This document shows positions 8,300 to 16,847 of a stretch of DNA of 34,747 nt, one piece after another. Position 1 is the stretch's first letter, and the number at the start of each line of letters is the position of its first letter. The stretch is from Salipiger mucosus DSM 16094 (lineage in GTDB: Bacteria > Pseudomonadota > Alphaproteobacteria > Rhodobacterales > Rhodobacteraceae), in assembly GCF_000442255.1 (NCBI RefSeq), contig NZ_KE557278.1, positions 1-34,747 of the forward strand. The letters are read 5' to 3'. The position numbers were made by a program, and so were the translations under genes. The notes under the pieces are model-generated. The model searched no databases, was not told the origin of the DNA, and worked only from the letters and a program-made list of their open reading frames with translations.

Positions 8300-9204
8300 G
8301 CGTCAATCCGCAGCTCTACACCGCCTTCCAGGCGATCATGCGCGCGGGCACCGTGTCAGGCGCGGCCGAGCTTCTGGGCCGCAGCCAGCCCGCCGTGAGC
8401 CGGATGATCGACAAGCTCGAGGACAGCGTCGGCGTCAAGCTCTTCGAGCGCCGGAAGGGGCGGGTCGTGCCGACCCATGCCGCGCACCTGCTGCTGGACG
8501 AGGTCGAGCGTCTATTTGTTTCCATGGCCACGCTCGAGGACTTCGGCCGCCGCATGGCGCTGGGGCAGGACAGCGGCGTGGGCGTGGCCTCGCTCCCGGC
8601 GTTGGGGCTCGACTTCATGCCCGAGGTCGTGGCGCGGTTCCGGGCGCTGCGGCCGCAGGCCCGCGTGGTGCTGAACGTGCGGATGTCGGTCACGGTCGAG
8701 AAGTGGGTCGCGACGCAGCAGGTGGATTTCGGCCTTGCCGAGACGCCCTTCCAGCTCAGCGGCTTCGAGACGCGGATCTTCGCGGACAGCTCCTATGTCG
8801 TGGCGATGCCCGCGGATCACCCTCTGGCAGGTCTCGACGAGGTCACGCCGGCGCACCTCAACGGCGTGGATTTCGTCGGCTGGACGCCCGCGGTCACGGC
8901 GCGCCGGATCTTCGACGACATCATGCAGGGGGCGGGCGTGGTGCCGCAGATGCTGGTCGAAAGCACCATGTCCGCGCCGATGTGCAGCCTCGTGCGGCGG
9001 GGGCTGGGCGTGGCGGTGGTCGACCCCTTCACCGCCTGGGCGCAGCGCGACCCGTCGCTGGTCTTCCGGCCCTTCCTGCCGCGCATCCCCTGCCGGATCG
9101 CGCTGCTGCAGCCCGAGACGCGCAACCCCACCGCGCTGGCCGAGGACCTGATCGGCCTCAGCGAGACCCTGCGGGACGAGGCGGTGACCGAGATCTTCGA
9201 TTGA
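8296..9204 (+). CDS. LysR-family transcriptional regulator (OccR/NocR-like)
   Basis: A 302-residue LysR regulator with the helix-turn-helix at residues 6-62 (FQAIMRAGTVSGAAELLGRS, QPAVSRMIDKLEDSVGVKLF) and an effector domain containing DFGLAETPF and MPADHPLAGLDEV. The overall pattern is closest to opine/amino-acid responsive LysR proteins (OccR/NocR type). It starts within the stop of the preceding LysR gene, so the two regulators are made from one message. A perfect 9-bp dyad begins at its last base, between this gene and the GlpD-like/ABC operon, which is the probable target. Confidence 0.88.
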   Translation: MSVNPQLYTAFQAIMRAGTVSGAAELLGRSQPAVSRMIDKLEDSVGVKLFERRKGRVVPTHAAHLLLDEVERLFVSMATLEDFGRRMALGQDSGVGVASLPALGLDFMPEVVARFRALRPQARVVLNVRMSVTVEKWVATQQVDFGLAETPFQLSGFETRIFADSSYVVAMPADHPLAGLDEVTPAHLNGVDFVGWTPAVTARRIFDDIMQGAGVVPQMLVESTMSAPMCSLVRRGLGVAVVDPFTAWAQRDPSLVFRPFLPRIPCRIALLQPETRNPTALAEDLIGLSETLRDEAVTEIFD

Positions 9205-9224
9205 GTATGCGCTGAGCGCATACT
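9204..9224. promoter_or_regulatory. perfect dyad, probable LysR-type operator
   Basis: AGTATGCGC (9204-9212) and GCGCATACT (9216-9224) are perfect inverted repeats around TGA. Within the dyad T9208 and A9220 enclose 11 bases, so it fits the T-N11-A LysR box. It lies between the second LysR gene and the GlpD-like gene, 54 bases before that start. No T run follows, and the position suits an operator better than a terminator. Confidence 0.55.
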
Positions 9225-9278
9225 GAAAGCAGAACTTTGCATTTTGCATCCGATGCGTGGCGCCATTTACTGCGACGC

Positions 9279-10784
9279 ATGACGACCGAACCCCAGCCTT
9301 CCAGCGTGCCAGGGCCGCATGACGTCATCGTCATCGGCGGCGGCGTGAACGGCACCGCGGCCCTGCGCGAACTGGCGCGGGCCGGCTACCGGGTGCTGTT
9401 GGCCGAGGCCGACGACCTGGGCTCGGGCGCGAGCGGGCGGTCGTCGCGCATGCTGCACTGCGGTCTGCGCTATCTCGAGTCGCCGCGCCCGCTGCGCGAC
9501 GCGATCCGCCACCCGCTGCGCTTTGCCCGCGCGCTGGGCATGGCGCGCGAGGCGATGCGTGCCCGCGCCGAGCTGGCGGAGGACGCCTCTGTCGGGACCC
9601 GTGCCATCGAGCTGGGCTTCCCGGTCTGGCGCGACGGGCCATTCCCGCGCTGGCAGCTCGACGCGGGCCTGCGGCTGCTTGGCGCCGTGGCGCCCGGCGG
9701 TCCGCCGCTCGACCGGCGGGTGCTGGATGCCGAGGCGACGCGCGCGCATCCCATCGGCCGCCACCTGCGCGACCCGGACGACCTGCGCGGCATGGTCGCC
9801 TTTCGCGAATACCTCTTCGATGCGCCCGAGCGGATCTGCGTCGACAACGCGCTCGAGGCCGAGGCTTATGGCGCCGCGCTGCACCTGCGCAGCCGGGCCG
9901 AGCTGCGGGAGCGCGGGCCCGACGGCCTGTGGCGCGTCGGGCTCGAGGATGCGCAGGGCACGCGCGAGGTCACGGCCCGCGCGGTGCTCAACATGGCGGG
10001 CACCTGGGCCGACGATGTCGGCAGCTTCGACCGCCGGTTGGTGCGCGGAACCAAGGGCGCGCACATGGTGATCCGCCTGCCCGAGGGCTTTGCCGGTCGC
10101 GGCATCGCCACGGTGCATCGCGGCGGTCATCCCTTCTACGGATTGCCGCTGGGCGGCGACCGCTTCTACTTCGGCCCGACGGAAACGCTCTACGAGGGCG
10201 ACGCGCGCGGCGTGCGCGCCGATGCCGATGATCTCGCCTTCCTGCTGGCCGAGGCGAACCACCTGCTGCCCGGCCTGAACCTGAGCGAACGGGACGTCGA
10301 GCAGTGCTGGGCCGGGGTCCGCCCCCTGACCGAGGACCCGGATCGCCCCATGGGCGCCCGCGAGCGGCGCGTGCATGACCTCGGGCAGGGTGTGCTGGCC
10401 ATGACGGCCGGCCCGGTCATGAGCCACCGCAGCGCCGGGCGCCGGATGCTGCAGGAGGTCTCGGCCCGGATCGGCAAACCGGCCACGCCCGGCCAGCGCA
10501 GCCTGCGCACCCCCGCGCAGGCCGGCGACGACGCCGAGGCGCTGGCCGTGACGCATGAACATGCCCCCGATCTCTGGGGCGTGCTGGCGCCGCGCACCGG
10601 CGCGGTCTGGCAGGGGCCGTTGTCGCGCGACCGTGTCGAGGCCAGCGCCGGGCGGCTCGCCCCCCTGTTCGGCTGGAATGCGGAGCAGACGATACGCCAG
10701 GTCGAGCAGGTGCTCGGCCGGCAGGACCGGGTCTTCGGCGTGCCGCAGACCCCGGACGAGCGGCGGGCCGAACCCGCCGCCTGA
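9279..10784 (+). CDS. GlpD-like FAD-dependent dehydrogenase/oxidase
   Basis: A 501-residue flavoprotein of the glycerol-3-phosphate dehydrogenase (GlpD) family. The FAD site is DVIVIGGGVNGTAALRELA (about residues 15-33), then SGASGRSSRMLHCGLRYLE, which corresponds to the GlpD GTSSKSSKLIHGGLRYLE region. TKGAHMVIRLPE and AGVRPLTED match the later GlpD substrate/flavin loops. The sequence is diverged from housekeeping GlpD, and the gene is the head of an amino-acid ABC transporter operon, so its substrate may not be glycerol-3-phosphate. ATG 9279 is chosen; an upstream TTG at 9237 would add 14 poorly conserved residues. No strong Shine-Dalgarno is visible. Confidence 0.75.
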   Translation: MTTEPQPSSVPGPHDVIVIGGGVNGTAALRELARAGYRVLLAEADDLGSGASGRSSRMLHCGLRYLESPRPLRDAIRHPLRFARALGMAREAMRARAELAEDASVGTRAIELGFPVWRDGPFPRWQLDAGLRLLGAVAPGGPPLDRRVLDAEATRAHPIGRHLRDPDDLRGMVAFREYLFDAPERICVDNALEAEAYGAALHLRSRAELRERGPDGLWRVGLEDAQGTREVTARAVLNMAGTWADDVGSFDRRLVRGTKGAHMVIRLPEGFAGRGIATVHRGGHPFYGLPLGGDRFYFGPTETLYEGDARGVRADADDLAFLLAEANHLLPGLNLSERDVEQCWAGVRPLTEDPDRPMGARERRVHDLGQGVLAMTAGPVMSHRSAGRRMLQEVSARIGKPATPGQRSLRTPAQAGDDAEALAVTHEHAPDLWGVLAPRTGAVWQGPLSRDRVEASAGRLAPLFGWNAEQTIRQVEQVLGRQDRVFGVPQTPDERRAEPAA

Positions 10785-10836
10785 ATACCGCCGGCAAGGC
10801 GGAAGACACATCAAACGAACCAACAAGGAGACATAC

Positions 10837-11682
10837 ATGAAACAGATCGCAACCCTCGTCAGCGCCATCGCGCTGAGCGCCGCCGCGGCCGCTCCGGGCC
10901 TTGCCCAGGAAGCGGCGCAGAACGACCGCTTCATGGACGTGATGGAGCGCGGCGTGCTGCGCGTCGGCGTCCAGGGCGCCTTCCGTCCCTGGGCCTTCCG
11001 CTCGCCCGACGGCTCGCTGCAGGGCATCGAGGTCGACCTCGCCCAGACCGTCGCCGACCGCATGGGCGTCGAGCTCGAGCCGGTGGTGATCTCGTCCTCC
11101 AACCGGATGGAATTCCTGCAGCAGGGCAAGATCGACCTGCTGATCGGCGCCATGTCCGACCGCCCCGACCGCCGCAAGGTGGTGGGCATCGTCGAGCCGG
11201 CCTACTGGACCTCGGGCCCGACCCTGATGGCCAAGGAAGGCGTGATCTCGTCCTGGGACGACATCGAGGGAAAGCCGGTCTGCGGCAAGCAGGGCGTGTT
11301 CTACAACCGTATCGCCGAAGAGGAATTCGGTGCCCGCGTGGTGGCCTTCGGCGGCAACACCGAGGCCAAGGAGGCGCTGCGCTCGGGCAAGTGCGTGGCC
11401 TGGGTCTACGACGACACCTCGATCGCGGCCGACCTCGCCACCGGCGACTGGGAGGGCTACGAGATGCCCGTTGACACGGTCTTCTCCAACCCCTGGGGCG
11501 CCGCGGTCCCGCTCGAGGAAAAGGACGGCGTCTGGGGCGCCTTCCTGTCGGGCATGGCCTACAACTGGCACAAGGAAGGCACGCTGATCGAGCTTGAGGA
11601 GAAGTGGGGCGTGAAGCCGTCGCCCTGGCTTGCCGACATGAACGAGCAGCTGCAGTACGACGACTCCTACCTCGACAACTGA
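10837..11682 (+). CDS. ABC transporter substrate-binding protein, polar amino acid family 3
   Basis: A 281-residue periplasmic binding protein. Residues 1-23 form a Sec signal peptide (MKQIATL, hydrophobic Ala/Leu core, cleavage near GLAQ). The mature part shows the family-3 pattern: GVLRVGVQGAFRPWAFR, SLQGIEVDLAQTVADRMGVELE, IDLLIGAMSDRPDRRK and the C-terminal EKWGVKPSPWL. An AAGGAG ribosome site lies 7 bases before the ATG. It delivers its ligand to the two permeases downstream. The family mostly binds amino acids or related small amino compounds; the ligand cannot be assigned. A two-hairpin element separates it from the permease gene. Confidence 0.9.
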   Translation: MKQIATLVSAIALSAAAAAPGLAQEAAQNDRFMDVMERGVLRVGVQGAFRPWAFRSPDGSLQGIEVDLAQTVADRMGVELEPVVISSSNRMEFLQQGKIDLLIGAMSDRPDRRKVVGIVEPAYWTSGPTLMAKEGVISSWDDIEGKPVCGKQGVFYNRIAEEEFGARVVAFGGNTEAKEALRSGKCVAWVYDDTSIAADLATGDWEGYEMPVDTVFSNPWGAAVPLEEKDGVWGAFLSGMAYNWHKEGTLIELEEKWGVKPSPWLADMNEQLQYDDSYLDN

Positions 11683-11683
11683 T

Positions 11684-11757
11684 TGCCGGGGTGCGTCGCG
11701 CCCCGGCATGACCCGAGGGGCGCGGCGTGCATTGCTCCCGTGCGTCGCGCCCCTCGG
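11684..11757 (+). promoter_or_regulatory. two tandem, partly duplicated hairpins between binding protein and permease
   Basis: Hairpin 1 (11684-11708): TGCCGGGG pairs with CCCCGGCA, extended by a G-T pair and two further pairs around a 3-base loop. Hairpin 2 (11713-11757): the 12-base arms CCGAGGGGCGCG (11713-11724) and CGCGCCCCTCGG (11746-11757) pair perfectly around a 21-base loop. Both downstream arms carry the same GTGCGTCGCGCCCC string (11691-11704 and 11740-11753), so one hairpin looks copied from the other. Neither ends in a T run. They are likely 3'-end stabilisers or partial terminators that raise binding-protein output over the permeases. Confidence 0.65.
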
Positions 11758-11780
11758 CAACAACTCAGGATCGCCAACCC

Positions 11781-12527
11781 TTGCTTGACCTCATCGCGCC
11801 GTTCTTCGAGCGGCTATACGAGACGACGGGGCTGAACTTCTCGCCCTTCTACGACAGCTACGACTGGGGCCGCCTGCTCGAGGGCATGTGGGTCTCGGTC
11901 AAGCTGATCTCGGCCATCATCGCCCTGTCGCTGGTGATCGGGGTGCTGGGCGCGGCGGCCCAGACCTCGAAGCTGCGCCCGCTGCGCTGGATCGTGGCCG
12001 CCTACATCGAGATCTTCCGCAACACGCCGCCCATCGTGCAGCTGCTGTTCTTCTACTTCGGACTGGGCGCGATCACGCCGCAGGTCGACATGGGCGGCTG
12101 GTACGAGCCGATGATCGGCTCCTTCGGATGGGCCGTCATCGCCATCGGGATCTTCGGCGGCAGCTACAACGTCGAGATCTTCCGCTCGGGCGTCGAGGCG
12201 GTGCCGCACACCACCGTGGAGGCGGCCGAGAGCCTGGGCTTCTCGAACCTCAAGATCTTCATCTACGTGACGCTGCCGCTGGCCTTCCGGGTCTGCCTGC
12301 CGGCGCTGACGAACAACATCATCAGCCTCGCCAAGACCTCGTCGCTGGCCTACGTGATTGCGGTCCCCGAGATCACCTACTCGCTCAGCGGCATCTGGTC
12401 GGACAACGTCAACGTGCCGGAAATGATGGTGCTGCTATTCGTCTACTACATTCTGCTCGTCGCGGTGATCGCCCGGGCGATGACGCTGCTCGAACGCAAG
12501 CTGGCACTGCCGGGGTACGGCCGATGA
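11781..12527 (+). CDS. amino acid ABC transporter permease (first)
   Basis: A 248-residue inner-membrane permease of the HisM/GlnP type. It contains several hydrophobic helices, including VKLISAIIALSLVIGVLG, LLFFYFGLGAI and MMVLLFVYYILLVAVIA. The cytoplasmic EAA loop is EAAESLGFSNLKIFIYVTLP, which contacts the ATPase. IFRNTPPIVQLLFF is the usual family motif after the first helix. TTG 11781 is preferred as start because an AGGA site lies 10 bases upstream and the protein then starts MLDLIAPFFERL; an upstream GTG at 11727 would begin within hairpin 2. It overlaps the next permease by ATGA (12524-12527). Confidence 0.88.
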   Translation: MLDLIAPFFERLYETTGLNFSPFYDSYDWGRLLEGMWVSVKLISAIIALSLVIGVLGAAAQTSKLRPLRWIVAAYIEIFRNTPPIVQLLFFYFGLGAITPQVDMGGWYEPMIGSFGWAVIAIGIFGGSYNVEIFRSGVEAVPHTTVEAAESLGFSNLKIFIYVTLPLAFRVCLPALTNNIISLAKTSSLAYVIAVPEITYSLSGIWSDNVNVPEMMVLLFVYYILLVAVIARAMTLLERKLALPGYGR

Positions 12528-13324
12528 CCTGGACCGTGACCCGCCTGAACTGGCGCCTGCCGGTCATCGCCGCCGCGCTCTGCCTGCTGGCCTCGGTCGC
12601 CGCCGTCGCCCAGCAGGAGGGGGCCGCCGATCGCGAGACCGCGCTGCAGGCGCTGGTGACCTGGATGCCCTTCATCCTGCAGGGCTTCGTCCTGAACCTG
12701 GTGATGAGTGTTCTGGCCATGGCCATCGCCACCGTCACCGGCGTGATCCTCGGCTTCATGCAGATCAGCCCCAGCGCGGTGATCCGCCTGCCGGCCAAGC
12801 TCGTGACGCATGTCTTCCGCAACTCGCCCTGGCTGGTGATCCTCTTCGCGATCATGTTCCTCGTGCCCTTCCGGGTGACGCTGCCGGGCGGCGAGACGGT
12901 GATGATCCCCGACTGGGTCAAGGCCACCGTGGGCTTTGCCCTGCCGGTCATGGCCAACGTGTCGGAAATCCTGCGCGGGGCGGTCATGTCGATCCCCTCG
13001 GGGCAGTGGGAAAGCGCCGACAGCCTTGCCTTCAGCCGCGGCCAGACCCTGCGCCACGTGATCCTGCCGCAGTGCATCCGCCGGATGCTGCCGCCCTGGA
13101 TGAACTGGTACGCGCTGCTCACGCTGATGACGCCGATGGCGGCGATCCTGGGCGTCAACGAGGCGCTGGGCAACACCCAGGCCGCGATGGAGGCCGCGGG
13201 CTCGCGCCCCGAGTTCCTCATCCCGTTCTACCTCTTCCTGATGACGATCTTCTTCGTCTTCATCTACCCGATTTCGCTCTGGACGCGCCGGCTGGAACGC
13301 CGCTACGCGGCCTCCGGGGCCTGA
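12524..13324 (+). CDS. amino acid ABC transporter permease (second)
   Basis: A 266-residue permease partner. The N-terminal hydrophobic stretch (about residues 11-29, ending VAAVAQQ) resembles a signal/first helix. It is followed by helices at [19 protein letters not shown] and [12 protein letters not shown], and a C-terminal helix at [31 protein letters not shown] is the family motif. The ATPase-contact loop reads [20 protein letters not shown], a variant in which the usual EAA and central Gly are ESA and Ala. It is coupled to the first permease by a 4-base overlap; heterodimeric permeases are normal in this transporter class. Confidence 0.87.
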   Translation: MTWTVTRLNWRLPVIAAALCLLASVAAVAQQEGAADRETALQALVTWMPFILQGFVLNLVMSVLAMAIATVTGVILGFMQISPSAVIRLPAKLVTHVFRNSPWLVILFAIMFLVPFRVTLPGGETVMIPDWVKATVGFALPVMANVSEILRGAVMSIPSGQWESADSLAFSRGQTLRHVILPQCIRRMLPPWMNWYALLTLMTPMAAILGVNEALGNTQAAMEAAGSRPEFLIPFYLFLMTIFFVFIYPISLWTRRLERRYAASGA

Positions 13325-13340
13325 GACAGGAGTTTCCGCC

Positions 13341-14099
<759 letters not shown>

Positions 14100-14175
14100 G
14101 CGCACCGGACCCGAGCCTTTGAACAGTGACCACGGACCGGGCGCCCCGCCCGCGTCCGAACAGGAGAGTCTTGCC

Positions 14176-16203
14176 ATGACCGACCAGAGCCCCGTCCGCG
14201 ACCCGCTGCTGCAGCCCCTGACGATCAAGGGACTGACGCTGCGCAACCGCTTCCTGTCGACCTCGCACGCCTGCGGGCTGGAAAAGGACGGCTTCCCGCA
14301 GGAGGCCTACCAGGCCTACCACGAGGAGAAGGCGAAGGGCGGCATCGGTCTGTCGATGTTCGGCGGCTCGTCCAACGTGGACATCGACAGCCCCAACATC
14401 TTCCAGCAACTCAACGTCGGCACCGACGCGATCATCCCGCACTTCCAGCGCTTCTCCGAGCGGATGCACACGCAGGGCGCGGCGCTGATGTGCCAGATCA
14501 CCCACCTCGGCCGGCGGGGCGATCCCTACGTCGGCGATTACCTCCCCGCAATCGGCCCGTCGCCCATCCGCGAGACGCTGCACCGCGCCATCCCGCGCGA
14601 GATGGACGAGCACGACATCGCCCGCGTGGTGAAGGCCTATGGCCAGGCGGCGCGGCGCTGCGAGGAGGGCGGCCTCGACGGGATCGAGACGCTGGCCTCG
14701 GGACACATCATCGGGCAGTTCCTCTCGCCCAAGACCAATCACCGCAGCGACCGGTTCGGCGGCTCGCTGGAGAACCGCATCCGTTTCGCGCTGATGGTGC
14801 ACGACGAGATCCGCCGCAACGTCTCGGACGGGTTCATCGTGGGCATGCGCTATGTCGTGGACGAGGGCATCGACGGCGAACTCACGCCCGAGGACTGCAT
14901 CGCCGCGGCCCAGATCCTCGAACGCGAGGGGGCGGTCGACTTCTTCAACGCGCTCTTCGGCTCGATGGACACCTCGCGGTCGCTCTCGGAGGAGGTCTTC
15001 CCCGGCATGGGCACGCCCGCCGCGCCCTGGGTGGGCGCCGTGGGTCGCTTCAAGCGCGAGATCGGGCTGCCGGTCTTCCACGCGGCGCGGCTCTCGGATC
15101 TCGCCTCCGCGCGTTTCGCGGTCTCGGAAGGGCATGTCGACATGGCCGGGCTCACCCGCCCGCAGATCGCCGACCCGCACATGGCCGCCAAGCTCATGCG
15201 CGGCGAGGATCACCGCGTGCGCCCCTGCCTCGGTGCGGGTCATTGCCAAGGGCCGCAGCGGCCCAAGTGCCTGCACAACGCCGCCACCGGGCGCGAGCTG
15301 ACCGTCGGCCACGCCATCGCGCGGGCCGAAACGCCGCGCCGCGCCGTGGTCGTGGGCGCCGGTCCGGCCGGGCTGGAGGCGGCACGCGTGCTGGCCGAAC
15401 GGGGCCACGAGGTGCGCATCTTCGAGGCCGCGCCGCAGCCGGGCGGGCAGGTGCTGCTGGCCGCGCAGCAATGGCGGCGCGACCTGGTGGGCGCCATCGA
15501 CTGGCGCCTCTCCGAGCTCGAGATCCTGGGCGTGCAGGTCGAGTGCAACCGCTTCGTCGATGCATCGGACCTCGCCGAGATCGAGCCCGACCTCGTACTG
15601 CTCGCCACGGGCGGCATCCCGCAAACCGATTTCGGCCCGGGCGCCGAGCTCGCGCTCTCGGCCTGGGACATCGTCGGCCGGCAGGTGAAGCCCGAGGGCG
15701 AGGTGCTGGTCTGGGACAACACCGGCCGCCACCCCGCGCTGCTGGCCACGCAGATCGCGCAGGAGGCGGGCGCCGAAGTCCAGCTCACGGGCATCGACGT
15801 GACCATCGGACAGGACCTCGCCTACCCGGAATCCACGCGCTGGCTCAAGGAGTTCGCCAAGTCGGGGCTGTGCCCCGAGGGGAACATGCGGCTGACCGGG
15901 GTGGCGCGCGAGGGCAACCGCCTGCGCGCCTCGGTGATGAACGAGCTCACGCACGAGACCACGGAGCGCGTGGTCGACCAGGTGGTCGTCGAGATGGGCA
16001 CGATCCCGATGGACGATCTCTTCGAGGAGCTGCGTGGCGCGTCGGGCAACGACGGCGTGACCGACCAGCACGCGCTGCGCGACCTGAAGCCCCAGCCGCG
16101 GGCGCGCGCGGGCTACGAGCTGCACCGCATCGGCGACGCGCTTGCCTCGCGAAACATCCACGCGGCGGTCTACGACGCGCTGCGGCTCTGTTCGGTGGCC
16201 TGA
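14176..16203 (+). CDS. TMADH/Old-Yellow-Enzyme family oxidoreductase, probable N-demethylase
   Basis: A 675-residue flavoenzyme with the trimethylamine-dehydrogenase layout. Residues 10-340 form an FMN-binding TIM barrel (LRNRFLSTSHA, QITHLGRRG, SPKTNHRSDRFGGSLENR). A cysteine segment follows at 351-365, and then an NAD(P)/FAD-type domain from about 391 (RRAVVVGAGPAGLEAARVLAERG). The segment reads CLGAGHC-QGPQRPKC-LHN, so Cys351, Cys357 and Cys365 are present but the usual second Cys is Ala354. A similar Ala is recalled for N-methylproline demethylase relatives. CAGGAG precedes the ATG. Context with an amino-acid importer suggests demethylation of an N-methyl amino acid; the substrate is inferred, not shown. 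Confidence 0.8.
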   Translation: MTDQSPVRDPLLQPLTIKGLTLRNRFLSTSHACGLEKDGFPQEAYQAYHEEKAKGGIGLSMFGGSSNVDIDSPNIFQQLNVGTDAIIPHFQRFSERMHTQGAALMCQITHLGRRGDPYVGDYLPAIGPSPIRETLHRAIPREMDEHDIARVVKAYGQAARRCEEGGLDGIETLASGHIIGQFLSPKTNHRSDRFGGSLENRIRFALMVHDEIRRNVSDGFIVGMRYVVDEGIDGELTPEDCIAAAQILEREGAVDFFNALFGSMDTSRSLSEEVFPGMGTPAAPWVGAVGRFKREIGLPVFHAARLSDLASARFAVSEGHVDMAGLTRPQIADPHMAAKLMRGEDHRVRPCLGAGHCQGPQRPKCLHNAATGRELTVGHAIARAETPRRAVVVGAGPAGLEAARVLAERGHEVRIFEAAPQPGGQVLLAAQQWRRDLVGAIDWRLSELEILGVQVECNRFVDASDLAEIEPDLVLLATGGIPQTDFGPGAELALSAWDIVGRQVKPEGEVLVWDNTGRHPALLATQIAQEAGAEVQLTGIDVTIGQDLAYPESTRWLKEFAKSGLCPEGNMRLTGVAREGNRLRASVMNELTHETTERVVDQVVVEMGTIPMDDLFEELRGASGNDGVTDQHALRDLKPQPRARAGYELHRIGDALASRNIHAAVYDALRLCSVA

Positions 16204-16281
16204 CCGGCCTCTGGGGCCGGGGCCAGGCTGGCTGCGGGTCTGCTCTCCGGCGCGCCGGCCCCCATTGTGCATGGGGGCTGG
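16204..16281 (+). terminator. hairpins after the transporter/demethylase operon
   Basis: CCGGCC (16204-16209) pairs with GGCCGG (16215-16220) directly after the stop codon. A second, longer stem has GCCCCCAT (16258-16265) pairing with ATGGGGGC (16271-16278) around a 5-base loop and can extend to 11 pairs (16255-16281) with one G-T. No T run follows. Probable end-of-operon structure, possibly Rho-assisted. Confidence 0.4.
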
Positions 16282-16309
16282 CTGCGTCGGAGTGCACTGT
16301 CGTTTCGGA

Positions 16310-16496
16310 TCAGGTCGCCTTGGTGCCGAGCTTCTGCACGTCGTCCGAGATCGAGATGCTGTGGTACTTGTCGGGCAGGAACTCGCCGCTCATCGTGATC
16401 CGCACGCGGTCGCCCTTTGGCATCTTCCTGGCGCTCGAGCCCGAGATCGAAGTCGATGGCCGACATGATCCCGTCGCCGAATTCCTCGTGCAGGGT
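16310..16496 (-). pseudogene. cynS: cyanase (cynS) 3' remnant, truncated and frameshifted
   Basis: Reading leftwards from about 16493, one frame gives LHEEFGDGIMSAIDFDL followed by GLERQED. A one-base shift near 16413-16424 then gives PKGDRVRITMSGEFLPDK and ends at 16310. Together these match the C-terminal third of cyanase, the decamer that converts cyanate and bicarbonate to ammonia and CO2 (E. coli: HEKFGDGIISAINF, then a GKYLP end). The 5' two-thirds are missing because an IS end abuts at about 16497. The tail after FLPDK is about 18 residues longer than usual, perhaps from further decay. It cannot make active enzyme. Confidence 0.75.
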
Positions 16497-16725
16497 TGAT
16501 CTGCCCCACTTGAGTGGTCCGGTTTGAAAGTTAGTGCATGATGGGGCTGTGGTCCATCGGGATGGTGGTTTCCGGGGCCGGTGGTCGGTAGCCCACGGCA
16601 CTGTGTTGGGGAATGGTGTTGTAGTGGCGTCGCCATCGTTCGATCAGGATCTGCGCTTCTCTCAGAGAATAGAAGATCTCGCCGTCGAGCAGCTCGTGCC
16701 GGAGTCTGGCATTGAAGCTCTCGAT
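16497..16725 (-). mobile_element. IS3-family element fragment, 3' end (copy 1)
   Basis: The fragment starts at a terminus reading TGATCTGCCCCACTTGAG (16497 on) next to the cyanase remnant and extends to about 16725. It carries the 3' end of orfB on the minus strand. The terminus is partly matched by the sequence starting TGACCTGAGCCCC at 16725, including a shared TCC(A/G)GTTTGA further in. The two termini face the same way, so they belong to two oppositely oriented copies and not to one intact element. Confidence 0.7.
16531..16725 (-). pseudogene. IS3-family transposase OrfB, C-terminal fragment
   Basis: About 65 residues of the DDE integrase-type transposase remain: VIESFNARLRHELLDGE, then IFYSLREAQILIERWRRHYN and AVGYRPPAPE, ending MDHSPIMH at 16531. 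The catalytic Glu normally lies in the FIESFN region, and the two upstream Asp residues are absent. The reading frame continues upstream on this strand only into antisense of the second IS copy. Non-functional on its own. Confidence 0.8.
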
Positions 16726-16847
16726 GACCTGAGCCCCGTTTCTTCCTCCAGTTTGAGGTAGAGTCCGCTCCAACGAGGAGACGGACAATGAAGCGATCAA
16801 GGTTCAGCGAAGAGCTGATCATCGGGGCGCTGAAGGAACAGGAGGCC
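16726..16847 (+). mobile_element. IS3-family element fragment, 5' end with orfA start (copy 2)
   Basis: The left end begins near 16725 (TGACCTGAGCCCC) and runs through an ACGAGGAG ribosome site to ATG 16788. From there 20 codons read MKRSRFSEELIIGALKEQEA, the standard N-terminus of IS3-family OrfA (helix-turn-helix transposase subunit). The frame then enters antisense integrase sequence at about 16848, so orfA is cut after 20 residues. The orientation is opposite to copy 1. Confidence 0.75.

Noticed and set aside
16142-16468. Plus-strand frames downstream of the demethylase gene
   Set aside because: They run antisense to the cyanase remnant and show no conserved motif.
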